From positions 1 through 64,000 of the forward strand of contig CAMAPT010000011.1 in assembly GCA_945860225.1 (NCBI GenBank): a stretch of DNA of 64,000 bases, in the 5' to 3' direction. Positions 56,639 to 64,000 of the stretch are shown in pieces. The notes beneath the pieces are model-generated. The model was not told the origin of the DNA, made no database searches, and saw only the letters and a program-made list of their open reading frames with translations. How positions within the stretch are numbered: position 1 is the first letter of the stretch; every line of letters starts with the position of its first letter. The stretch is from Chitinophaga pinensis. Its GTDB lineage: Bacteria; Bacteroidota; Bacteroidia; B-17B0; Aurantibacillaceae. Made by a program: the position numbers and the translations under genes.

Positions 56639-57019
56639 ATGAAAAAAATCATCAATTTCATCATCTTCACAACAATTGGTTTATTCATATTTACTAGTTG
56701 TAAAAAAAATCAATTAGGAGGAGATGCCTCTCTCTCAGGAATCGTGATGCATCATAATAAACCTATCTCTAATGCTAAAGTTTATATCAAATTTAACACC
56801 ACCGAATTTCCGGGAGCTGACTCGACTATTTATGACAGCTTTGTACAAGCTGATGGAAATGGAAATTACAGCATTCCTTTTTATAAAGGTTCGTATTATG
56901 TATTTGCCATTGGACGTGATTTAGCTATAACACACCCTTACCTTGTTAAAGGGGGACTATCTATTTCTGTAAGAAACAGAGAAAAATTAACCAAAAACAT
57001 TGCCGTAACAGAAGATTAA
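56639..57019 (+). CDS. Small lipoprotein with carboxypeptidase-regulatory-like fold
   Basis: 126 residues. Lipoprotein signal (FIIFTTIGLFIFTSCKKN). The mature part resembles a transthyretin-like beta sandwich (ASLSGIVMHHNKPISNAKVY, QADGNGNYSIPFYKGSYYVF). Start codon lies in the last repeat unit. Function unknown. Confidence 0.82.
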   Translation: MKKIINFIIFTTIGLFIFTSCKKNQLGGDASLSGIVMHHNKPISNAKVYIKFNTTEFPGADSTIYDSFVQADGNGNYSIPFYKGSYYVFAIGRDLAITHPYLVKGGLSISVRNREKLTKNIAVTED

Positions 57020-57109
57020 ATTCGGTAAAAGGTTAAAAACAGCCCCAAATTCATTTTTTATAGTAGATATTTTTAATTATCTTCGCCACGCAAAAAATTA
57101 ATTTTTACC

Positions 57110-57868
57110 ATGTCTGAAGAAATCGAACAAATAGAACAAGTTGAAACTAATTATACATCCGAATCAGTTACAGAAAAAAAATCATCTTCCCGCCAATTAG
57201 ATTTGTTCGGACTTGAGGTGTTTTATGAAAATAACAAAAAAGCAATTACTTATGGTGGAGGAATTATTTTATCTATCATTGCTATTTTTAGTGTTTATAA
57301 TTTTTATTGGTTACCTGAACAACAAAAAGAAGCTAATAACGAAGCTTTTTTTGCTCAAACATATTTCGAAAAAGATAGCTTTTTAGTAGCATTAAACGGA
57401 GGCGTGAATGTTCAAACCGCTGATGGTCCTAAAGTAATGATGGGATTTAAAGACATTGCAGATACTTATTCAGCGACAAAAACAGGAAAACTGTCTAATT
57501 ACTATGCTGGTATTTGTCTATTACGCACAGGAAAATACGACGAAGCCATCTCTTATTTAGAAAATTATGAAGGTGATGATGAAATGTTGGCGCCCGTTGC
57601 CATTGGAGCCATTGGCGATGCTAACATGGAATTAAAAAAATTAGATGAAGCGATTAAATTTTATTTAAAAGCGGCTGAAAAGTCTAACAATGCATTCACA
57701 ACCCCAATCTACCTAAAAAAAGCAGCCTTTGCTTATGAACAAACTGCAAATTATACTGAAGCATTAGCAATTTACGAACGTTTGAAAAATGAATTTTCAA
57801 AAAGTACTGAAGCAAGAGAAATAGAAAAATATATTGCAAGAGTTAAAGTTCTTGGAAATATTCAATAA
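57110..57868 (+). CDS. Membrane-anchored TPR protein (YfgM-like)
   Basis: 252 residues. Acidic cytoplasmic N-terminus, one membrane helix (AITYGGGIILSIIAIFSVY, about 42-61), then TPR units (LSNYYAGICLLRTGKYDEAI, KLDEAIKFYLKAAEKS). YfgM-type proteins bind periplasmic chaperones at the translocon. Followed by a terminator, then ribH. Confidence 0.85.
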   Translation: MSEEIEQIEQVETNYTSESVTEKKSSSRQLDLFGLEVFYENNKKAITYGGGIILSIIAIFSVYNFYWLPEQQKEANNEAFFAQTYFEKDSFLVALNGGVNVQTADGPKVMMGFKDIADTYSATKTGKLSNYYAGICLLRTGKYDEAISYLENYEGDDEMLAPVAIGAIGDANMELKKLDEAIKFYLKAAEKSNNAFTTPIYLKKAAFAYEQTANYTEALAIYERLKNEFSKSTEAREIEKYIARVKVLGNIQ

Positions 57869-57888
57869 ATTAATTATCAATTTTAGTA

Positions 57889-57916
57889 AAAGGTGATTTA
57901 TAGTCACCTTTTTTTA
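57889..57916 (+). terminator. Terminator between TPR gene and ribH
   Basis: Stem AAAGGTGA/TCACCTTT with a seven-base loop and a T run, 20 bp after the TPR stop and 17 bp before the ribH ATG. Confidence 0.8.
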
Positions 57917-57932
57917 TTTAATACATAATCCT

Positions 57933-58448
57933 ATGGCTAGTGAACTAAAAAATCTTTCTACTTTCGAAGGCACAGAAATACCTAATGCCAGTAACATGAA
58001 ATTTGGTATTGTTTGGGCAGAATGGAATCATGGCATTACCGAACGATTAATGCAAGGAGCATATAACACTCTTCTTCATTATGGAGCAAAAGCTGAAAAT
58101 ATTGTCACGAAAACAGTTCCTGGAGCATTTGAATTAACCTTAGGCGCTCAATATATGGCCGAATTAAACCAAGTAGATGCAGTTATATGCATAGGTTGTG
58201 TCATTCAAGGAGATACGAAACATTTTGATTTCATTTGCGACTCAGTAGCCCATGGTATTACTCAACTCAATATTAAATTTAGTATTCCATTTATTTTTGG
58301 CGTCCTAACCGTTAATACACAAGAACAAGCCGAAGATAGAACTGGAGGTAAACATGGAAACAAAGGAGATGAAGCAGCTGTTACTGCCATCAAAATGCTA
58401 GGTTTGAAAGAAAGTTTCAACACCAACAAATCTAAAATTGGATTTTAA
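57933..58448 (+). CDS. ribH: 6,7-dimethyl-8-ribityllumazine synthase
   Basis: 171 residues. FGIVWAEWNHGITERLMQGA, TVPGAFELTLGAQYM substrate site, IGCVIQGDTKHFDFICDSVA with the catalytic His, and PFIFGVLTVNTQEQAEDRTG. Penultimate step of riboflavin synthesis. Other rib genes are not in the window. A terminator stands just upstream, so it may depend on readthrough or on a promoter in the short gap. Confidence 0.97.
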   Translation: MASELKNLSTFEGTEIPNASNMKFGIVWAEWNHGITERLMQGAYNTLLHYGAKAENIVTKTVPGAFELTLGAQYMAELNQVDAVICIGCVIQGDTKHFDFICDSVAHGITQLNIKFSIPFIFGVLTVNTQEQAEDRTGGKHGNKGDEAAVTAIKMLGLKESFNTNKSKIGF

Positions 58449-58460
58449 TTTTTTAAAAAA

Positions 58461-59321
58461 TTAAAATTTTGCACCGATTGTCATCGTTAATTGACCAGCG
58501 TAGAAATGATGATTAGCTTTACCATTACCTTTTCCTAAAACCAACACATTTGTATAGTTGGCATAAGACCCTTTTCCTGTAAATTCAAACACACCATATT
58601 TAAGAAACTCTACCCTTATACCGCTTTCAATACCACCAATATAACCAGCTACATGCCAGTTATTATTTAATCTTGTTCCAAGCATGGTAACATCTGTTCT
58701 TGGGTAAACCACACCCAAACCTGATTTAAAAATCATTCCAAAATTAAATTTATTTGAAATTTCATAAACCTTCCAACGTTTAATGAAATTCAGCATCAAA
58801 AAGTTTGCTCCGTCAGTATGCTCAAAATGTAAAAATTTATCAGGATCTAACAACGTATCCTTATCAACGTATTGACCATTAAATGAGCCCTTTACCCTAA
58901 CTTTTTGATAATTAGTAACCACATACTTAGCATGGTCATAATTTATTTCGATTCCAAAATCTTTTTTATTGTTAAAAAAATAACCTACTCGTGCCACAAA
59001 TTGCGGTATAGTAATGTTAATCACATCCTTTATTTGATTAAAATCCGATCTATCTTTTGCTTTAGCATCATAAATCGTAAAATCATAATCATGATATTTT
59101 CCGGTAGCCGGATAATAAGTATTTGAATGATCAACAAAATGAATATCGCTCTTACTATAAGCACATCGAGTGTATCCCCATAAAAAATAAAAATCACCTT
59201 GTTTCATTTTTTGAAGTAAAGGCTGGGTAGTCGTATTTTCATTTGATGAAGGATTAATTTGAGCTATTGAAAACAAATAAAAATATACAAAGACTAAAAA
59301 AAAGAAAAACCTCATTATCAT
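58461..59321 (-). CDS. Predicted outer-membrane beta-barrel protein
   Basis: The ATG at 59321 overlaps the tsaE stop (TAATG); an ATG at 59315 is equally possible. Signal peptide (FFFFLVFVYFYLFSIAQ), then alternating strands with aromatic ends (DFYFLWGYTRCAYSK, FLMLNFIKRWKVYEISN, FAGQLTMTIGAKF-like terminus ending in Phe). No family recognised beyond this. Coupled to tsaE. Confidence 0.75.
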   Translation of the reverse strand: MIMRFFFFLVFVYFYLFSIAQINPSSNENTTTQPLLQKMKQGDFYFLWGYTRCAYSKSDIHFVDHSNTYYPATGKYHDYDFTIYDAKAKDRSDFNQIKDVINITIPQFVARVGYFFNNKKDFGIEINYDHAKYVVTNYQKVRVKGSFNGQYVDKDTLLDPDKFLHFEHTDGANFLMLNFIKRWKVYEISNKFNFGMIFKSGLGVVYPRTDVTMLGTRLNNNWHVAGYIGGIESGIRVEFLKYGVFEFTGKGSYANYTNVLVLGKGNGKANHHFYAGQLTMTIGAKF

Positions 59322-59746
59322 TACTTGATTAATTTCGCACAAAGATAACGATTATCATTTTGAATATTAATCGTTATATAAATATAGGAATCTAAAAAAT
59401 CGAGGGCTAATTCGGGCCATTCGATAAATAAATAATTGGTAGATGATATATATTCATCAAAACCAATATCAAATAATTCTTCTCTATGCTTTAAGCGGTA
59501 TAGATCAAAATGAAAAATTTTATAATCAGCATGGGTATGGTATTCATTTACTATTGAATAAGTTGGGCTACTCATGGTATCTTTTACCCCTAAATAGTGA
59601 CACAGTGTTTTAATAAATGTTGTTTTACCTGAACCCATAGGTGCATCAAACAAAAAAATACGTTCTCCTGCTACAAAATCAATTAATTGCTTGGCCACCT
59701 CTGTATGCAGAGAAATATCTGAAATACTGATATTTAAATTTGTCAT
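59321..59746 (-). CDS. tsaE: tRNA threonylcarbamoyladenosine ATPase TsaE
   Basis: 141 residues. P-loop APMGSGKTTFIKTL, SPTYSIVNEY and FHFDLYRL, then FIEWPE, all family motifs. Energises t6A modification of tRNAs with TsaB/TsaD. Upstream of the barrel protein gene and overlapping its start. Confidence 0.95.
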   Translation of the reverse strand: MTNLNISISDISLHTEVAKQLIDFVAGERIFLFDAPMGSGKTTFIKTLCHYLGVKDTMSSPTYSIVNEYHTHADYKIFHFDLYRLKHREELFDIGFDEYISSTNYLFIEWPELALDFLDSYIYITINIQNDNRYLCAKLIK

Positions 59747-59815
59747 ATATTTTTACATCGTTTAAATATTCATTCTCAATTTAATTGAGCAAAAATGAAC
59801 AAATTTGATGAAAAT

Positions 59816-59846
59816 AAAAAACCCCTCTAAAATTAGAAGGGTTTTT
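59816..59846 (-). terminator. Terminator after the DUF1573 gene
   Basis: AAAACCCTTCTAA pairs with TTAGAGGGGTTTT, followed on the minus strand by a T run, about 20 bp past the stop codon at 59864. Confidence 0.85.
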
Positions 59847-59863
59847 AAAAATTTCATTGAATA

Positions 59864-60301
59864 TTACTTTCCGTCAGCGGGTGCTGCTTCTACCACCCCC
59901 TTAATTTTAACAACCTTACTAGGCTCTTTCGAGTTTGATGTAATAGTTACATTTTTCTCAAATGGTCCAGGGCGTTTAGTATCATATTTTACTTTAATAC
60001 TTACGGTTTTTCCTGGCAAAACAGGTTCTTGAGGCCAACCTGGTTTACCATCAATCGTAGTTGCCGTACAACCGCACTGACCTTGAACATTAGAAATCGT
60101 TAATGGAGATTTACCAACATTTTTCACTTTAAACTCGCGAACACCATTGGCATCAAATTTAACAGTTCCATAATCCACAACTTCTGATTCAAATTTCATT
60201 TCGGGTGCATTAGGGTCAATATTCGGAACAACTGATTCTTGAGCATTGACTGAGAAACCAATTCCTAAAACGAAAGCTGCTGCTGCTAATATTTTTTTCA
60301 T
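59864..60301 (-). CDS. DUF1573 exported protein (copy 1)
   Basis: 145 residues. Signal peptide (ILAAAAFVLGIGFSVNAQ) and one DUF1573 Ig-like domain: VVDYGTVKFDANGVREFKVK, NVQGQCGCTATT, PGKTVSIKVKYDTKRPGPFE. Paralogue of the next gene upstream. The Cys pair CGC is conserved in both. Function of the family is unknown. Confidence 0.9.
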   Translation of the reverse strand: MKKILAAAAFVLGIGFSVNAQESVVPNIDPNAPEMKFESEVVDYGTVKFDANGVREFKVKNVGKSPLTISNVQGQCGCTATTIDGKPGWPQEPVLPGKTVSIKVKYDTKRPGPFEKNVTITSNSKEPSKVVKIKGVVEAAPADGK

Positions 60302-60389
60302 ATCTATTATTTTAAATGGTTTATTAATTATATACTTTTTACTTTAGTTCTATATATGTATTGAAAACGATACTAAAAATTAAAACTAG

Positions 60390-60881
60390 TTATTTTTTCT
60401 CTAATGGCGCTCCTTTAGATGGCTGGTTTTGAGGAAATGCTTCTTCTACCACCTTCGCTGAAATATTTCCTGTAATCGTTAAAGTTTGCGTTCCTGTTTT
60501 TGAATTAGACTGAACAGTAACAGATTTATTAATAGGTCCTACTCTATTTGAATCGTACTTCACTTTAATTTCGCCAGTTTTACCGGGTAAAATTGGGTCT
60601 TTAGGACATTGAGGAACTGTACAACCACAAGATCCCTGACACATGGTTAAAATTAAAGGTTCTTTCCCCACATTTTTAAATTTAAATACGCACTCTCCAT
60701 TATCACCTTGGGATATATTACCGTAGTCGTGAACCATTTTATCAAATTTGATTTCAGCTAAACTAGTTGTTGCCGGAGCAGCTGCTCCGTGGTTATGCCC
60801 ATCATGTGCATTATGTTCTTGTGCAAAAGATACAACTGAAAAAGAAGCGATTAACCCAAATGTAAAAATTATTTTTTTCAT
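60390..60881 (-). CDS. DUF1573 exported protein (copy 2)
   Basis: 163 residues. Signal peptide (IIFTFGLIASFSVVSFAQ), a short His-rich segment (EHNAHDGHNHG) just after cleavage that might bind metal, and a DUF1573 domain (MVHDYGNISQGDNGECVFKF, CQGSCGCTVPQCP). Compared with copy 1 it adds the His segment and more cysteines. 88 bp upstream of copy 1. Confidence 0.9.
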   Translation of the reverse strand: MKKIIFTFGLIASFSVVSFAQEHNAHDGHNHGAAAPATTSLAEIKFDKMVHDYGNISQGDNGECVFKFKNVGKEPLILTMCQGSCGCTVPQCPKDPILPGKTGEIKVKYDSNRVGPINKSVTVQSNSKTGTQTLTITGNISAKVVEEAFPQNQPSKGAPLEKK

Positions 60882-61003
60882 ATTAAATTCTATGGTTGGT
60901 TAGATATTTCGACTTTATCCCAATATCGTGCCATAAATATAGCGCAGATATGGGTAACTATGATTAATTTTGCGAAAATTAACAAAAAATTTTAATACTT
61001 CAG

Positions 61004-63646
61004 ATGGAAATTGCAAAAACATATGATTCTGCTAAAGCAGAACAAACCTGGTACCAATATTGGTTAGAAAAAAAATTCTTTAAATCTACTCCAGATCATC
61101 GTACACCTTATACAATTGTTATTCCTCCTCCAAACGTAACAGGTGTTTTACACATGGGGCATATGTTGAATAATACCATTCAAGACGTATTAATACGTCG
61201 TGCTCGTATGTTAGGATTTAATGCTTGTTGGGTTCCGGGCACAGACCATGCGAGCATTGCGACGGAAGCTAAAGTAGTTGCTTTACTAAAAGAGCAAGGC
61301 ATAAAAAAATCAGATTTAAGTCGTGAAGATTTCCTAAAACATGCTTGGGATTGGAAAGAAAAATACGGCGGAATTATACTAGAGCAATTAAAAAAACTAG
61401 GTGCAAGTTGCGATTGGGATAGAACTAGATTCACTATGGACGAGGATATGAGTGAATCTGTTATTGATGTGTTTATCGATTTATATAATAAAGGTCAAAT
61501 TTATCGTGGTGTTCGAATGGTAAATTGGGATCCGCAAGGTTTAACTGCGGTGAGTGATGAAGAAGTTATTTACAAAGAAGCGCAAAGCAAATTAGTTTAC
61601 GTTAAGTATCAAATAGAAGGCAGTAGCGATTATATAACAGTCGCCACTACTCGTCCTGAAACAATTATGGGAGATACTGCCGTTTGTGTTAATCCTACCG
61701 ACGAACGTTACGCTCATCTAAGAGGTAAAAATGCAATTGTTCCGATTGTGAACCGAGTAGTACCAATTATTTTTGATGAATATGTAGACAAAGAATTCGG
61801 AACTGGTACGCTAAAAGTAACCCCTGCTCATGATATTAACGACTTTAACTTAGGACAAAAACATCAATTACCAAGTATTGACGTATTGACCCAAGATGGA
61901 AAAATAAGCGAGGCAGCAGGAGCATATATTGGGATGGATCGTTTTGCCTGCCGTAAACAAATTATTAAAGATTTGGAAGAACAAAGCATTGTTACAAAAA
62001 TTGAAGATATTAAAAATAAAGTTGGATATAGTGAACGAACAAATGCTGTTATAGAACCTAGATTGAGCATGCAATGGTTTTTAAAAATGGATACCATTAG
62101 CAAACCTGCCTTAGATAACGTGTTAAATGGGGAAATCAAATTAATTCCTGAGAAATTTGTAAATACCTATAAACACTGGATGGAAAATGTACATGACTGG
62201 TGTATCAGCCGACAATTATGGTGGGGACAACGTATTCCGGCTTGGTACGATTCACAAGGAAATACTGTGGTTGCTAAAACGAAAGAGGAGGCTGAGGAGA
62301 AATTAAGAATTAAGAATCCTAATTTAAAAATCGACGATATTAAACAAGATGACGATGTATTAGACACTTGGTTTTCTTCATGGTTGTGGCCAATAACCGT
62401 ATTTGATCCTCAGGTTATTAAAAATGGAAAAGACAAAGCAAATACAGATTTAAACTACTACTACCCTACAAATGATTTGGTAACTGCTCCGGAAATTTTG
62501 TTTTTCTGGGTTGCCAGAATGGCAATTGCCGGTTACGAATGGCTGGCAGAAAAGCCATTTACCAATGTTTATCTTACCGGCATTGTTCGCGACAAACTAG
62601 GTCGAAAAATGAGTAAAAGTTTGGGCAACTCTCCTGATCCGTTAGATTTGATTGAAAAATATGGAGCTGATGGCGTGCGTGTTGGTATGTTACTATGCTC
62701 TCCGGCTGGAAATGATTTAATGTTTGATGAAAGCTACTGTGAACAAGGTCGAAACTTTGCTAATAAAGTTTGGAATGCATTCAGACTCATCAAAGGATTC
62801 GAAATAGCAAACACTGAACAACCCGAATCTTCAAAAGCTGCCATTCAATGGTTTAATAATAGGTTATCAGAACAATTGGGAATCATTAATGATCATTATA
62901 GCAAATACAGAATGAGTGATGCGTTAATGACCACTTATAAATTAGTTTGGGACGATTTTTGTGCTTGGTATTTAGAAGCTATTAAACCAGAATTTATTGA
63001 TGGGAAAGCTCTTCCTATTGATCATACTACTTATTCTGCAACCATCCATTATTTAGAAGATTTATTAAAACTAATGCATCCATGGATGCCTTTTATTACT
63101 GAAGAAATATGGCACTTAATCAAAGAACGTGATGAAAAAGACTGCGTGATTATTTCCGAATGGCCTCAATCGTTGAGTCATTTAAACGAGCCACTTTTAA
63201 AAGAATTTGAAGTTGCTAAAGAATTGGTAACAATGGTCAGAAATGTGAGAGCTCAAAAACAATTGTCTCCGAAAGAAAAGCTAGATGTGATTGAAAAATC
63301 TGAATCATCTAAATCACATTTTGACAATACAATTATTAAATTGGCTAATTTATCTAGCTATTCTTACACTAAAGAAAAAGTCGAAAACGCCTTTTCATTT
63401 CAAATAAACACCACAGAATTTTACATCCCTTTATCAATGAATCTTAATAAAGAAGATGAAATTAATCGTTTGACAAAGGAATTAGAATATAATAAAGGCT
63501 TCTTGAAGTCGGTACAAACTAAACTATCGAACGAAAAGTTCGTGGCCAATGCAAAACCAGAAGTTATTGCCATTGAACGAAAAAAAGAAAGCGATGCTTT
63601 ATCTAAAATAAAAACTTTAGAAGAGCAATTATCTGTTTTAAACTAA
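61004..63646 (+). CDS. valS: Valyl-tRNA synthetase
   Basis: 880 residues. Class I signatures HMGH ([11 protein letters not shown], about residue 48) and KMSKS ([16 protein letters not shown], about 535); editing domain with [13 protein letters not shown]; anticodon-binding helices; and a C-terminal coiled coil ([20 protein letters not shown]) typical of bacterial ValRS. A TAATTTTG box at 60965-60972 is a possible -7 element. Confidence 0.98.
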   Translation: MEIAKTYDSAKAEQTWYQYWLEKKFFKSTPDHRTPYTIVIPPPNVTGVLHMGHMLNNTIQDVLIRRARMLGFNACWVPGTDHASIATEAKVVALLKEQGIKKSDLSREDFLKHAWDWKEKYGGIILEQLKKLGASCDWDRTRFTMDEDMSESVIDVFIDLYNKGQIYRGVRMVNWDPQGLTAVSDEEVIYKEAQSKLVYVKYQIEGSSDYITVATTRPETIMGDTAVCVNPTDERYAHLRGKNAIVPIVNRVVPIIFDEYVDKEFGTGTLKVTPAHDINDFNLGQKHQLPSIDVLTQDGKISEAAGAYIGMDRFACRKQIIKDLEEQSIVTKIEDIKNKVGYSERTNAVIEPRLSMQWFLKMDTISKPALDNVLNGEIKLIPEKFVNTYKHWMENVHDWCISRQLWWGQRIPAWYDSQGNTVVAKTKEEAEEKLRIKNPNLKIDDIKQDDDVLDTWFSSWLWPITVFDPQVIKNGKDKANTDLNYYYPTNDLVTAPEILFFWVARMAIAGYEWLAEKPFTNVYLTGIVRDKLGRKMSKSLGNSPDPLDLIEKYGADGVRVGMLLCSPAGNDLMFDESYCEQGRNFANKVWNAFRLIKGFEIANTEQPESSKAAIQWFNNRLSEQLGIINDHYSKYRMSDALMTTYKLVWDDFCAWYLEAIKPEFIDGKALPIDHTTYSATIHYLEDLLKLMHPWMPFITEEIWHLIKERDEKDCVIISEWPQSLSHLNEPLLKEFEVAKELVTMVRNVRAQKQLSPKEKLDVIEKSESSKSHFDNTIIKLANLSSYSYTKEKVENAFSFQINTTEFYIPLSMNLNKEDEINRLTKELEYNKGFLKSVQTKLSNEKFVANAKPEVIAIERKKESDALSKIKTLEEQLSVLN

Positions 63647-63656
63647 TACTGAAATG

Positions 63657-63694
63657 ACTCCTATAACCTTATTTCAACATAAGATTATAGGAGT
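63657..63694 (+). terminator. Hairpin after valS
   Basis: ACTCCTATAA and TTATAGGAGT pair, with further pairing inside (CTTAT/ATAAG), 10 bp after the valS stop. The trailing T run is weak. Confidence 0.5.
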
Positions 63695-63812
63695 TATACT
63701 TTATAGGCAATTTTCATGTAAGTGAATATCAATTCTTAAAATTGAATTATACCCTATCTAACCTACTGATTTATCAGAATTAGTAATTACTCCTAAATAT
63801 TACAAACCGGTA

Positions 63813-64000
63813 TTATGCGATTGGTTTTTCATTTTTTAAGTTTATTCTTGCGAATTGTCTATTATTAACTTTTTGAATGATATAAATAAAGATTAAAACA
63901 AAAATAAAACCCTCAATTGTTTGTATCCAAAATGAGTTTTCTCCCGATGGCAATAATATTTTGTTTATGCTTGGAGTCCTCGCAAATAATTCAGCGAAAA
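63813..64000 (-). CDS. C-terminal end of a membrane protein (5' end outside window)
   Basis: A frame open from the right edge ends at 63813 with about 61 residues: FAELFARTPSINKILLPSGE, then a membrane helix (GFIFVLIFIYIIQKV) and a basic tail. Family not recognised. Convergent with valS. Confidence 0.55.
   Translation of the reverse strand, partial: FAELFARTPSINKILLPSGENSFWIQTIEGFIFVLIFIYIIQKVNNRQFARINLKNEKPIA

Overview
The window is AT-rich DNA from a member of the phylum Bacteroidota. The evidence is lineage-typical families (GLPGLI-family protein, an OstA-like protein, DUF4295 beside rpmG/rpmB, tandem DUF1573 proteins, a PorZ-like protein, type IX secretion C-terminal sorting domains) and promoters of the Bacteroidota form TTG-N(17-23)-TAnnTTTG. 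I cannot name a genus. No rRNA, CRISPR array, prophage or intact transposase gene is visible; most of the window is an ordinary chromosomal housekeeping segment with a few accessory patches.

Layout. 1-7682 is the N-terminal 2560 residues of a giant secreted adhesin on the minus strand, running off the left edge. 7.8-16.6 kb holds tRNA-Asp, a 1.2-kb-residue TraB/GumN-type exported protein, ftsY with a SIMPL protein, the rpmB-rpmG-DUF4295 operon and a DEAD-box helicase with a structured leader. 17-24 kb holds a SPOR protein, ppx, two coupled small genes, initiator tRNA, era and a secreted M43 metalloprotease. 24-33 kb holds a band-7 protein, TPR protein, queD facing a queuosine-precursor transporter gene, prfB with its programmed +1 frameshift, a coiled-coil lipoprotein, and recO overlapped with porZ. 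33-38 kb is the accessory patch: tRNA-Arg, a candidate structured RNA tail-to-tail with a DUF3800 gene, gene remnants (including an OmpA C-terminus), a PhoD phosphatase, a collagen-like lipoprotein and an addiction module whose toxin frame has a stop at codon 6. 38-43 kb holds OstA-like, fabG and a membrane protein of the von Willebrand-A type, followed by an 89-bp tandem repeat. 43-47 kb is a polysaccharide O-acylation operon (SGNH, MBOAT, SGNH-LysM). 47-64 kb holds lpdA, gap, an outer-membrane barrel/GLPGLI pair, a helicase, a di-haem peroxidase, a second copy of the 89-bp repeat, ribH, tsaE, two DUF1573 genes, valS and the end of one more membrane protein.

The observations most worth following are: (1) the small structured RNA with its own promoter, nested stems and T-run, paired with the DUF3800 gene; (2) the ~89-bp tandem repeats at two loci 13.7 kb apart, whose last unit in both cases supplies the start codon of a small gene and which carry repeated micro-ORFs; (3) retention of a complete RF2 frameshift cassette, including its Shine-Dalgarno-like element, in a phylum that largely does not use Shine-Dalgarno initiation; and (4) the toxin gene with an early in-frame stop.
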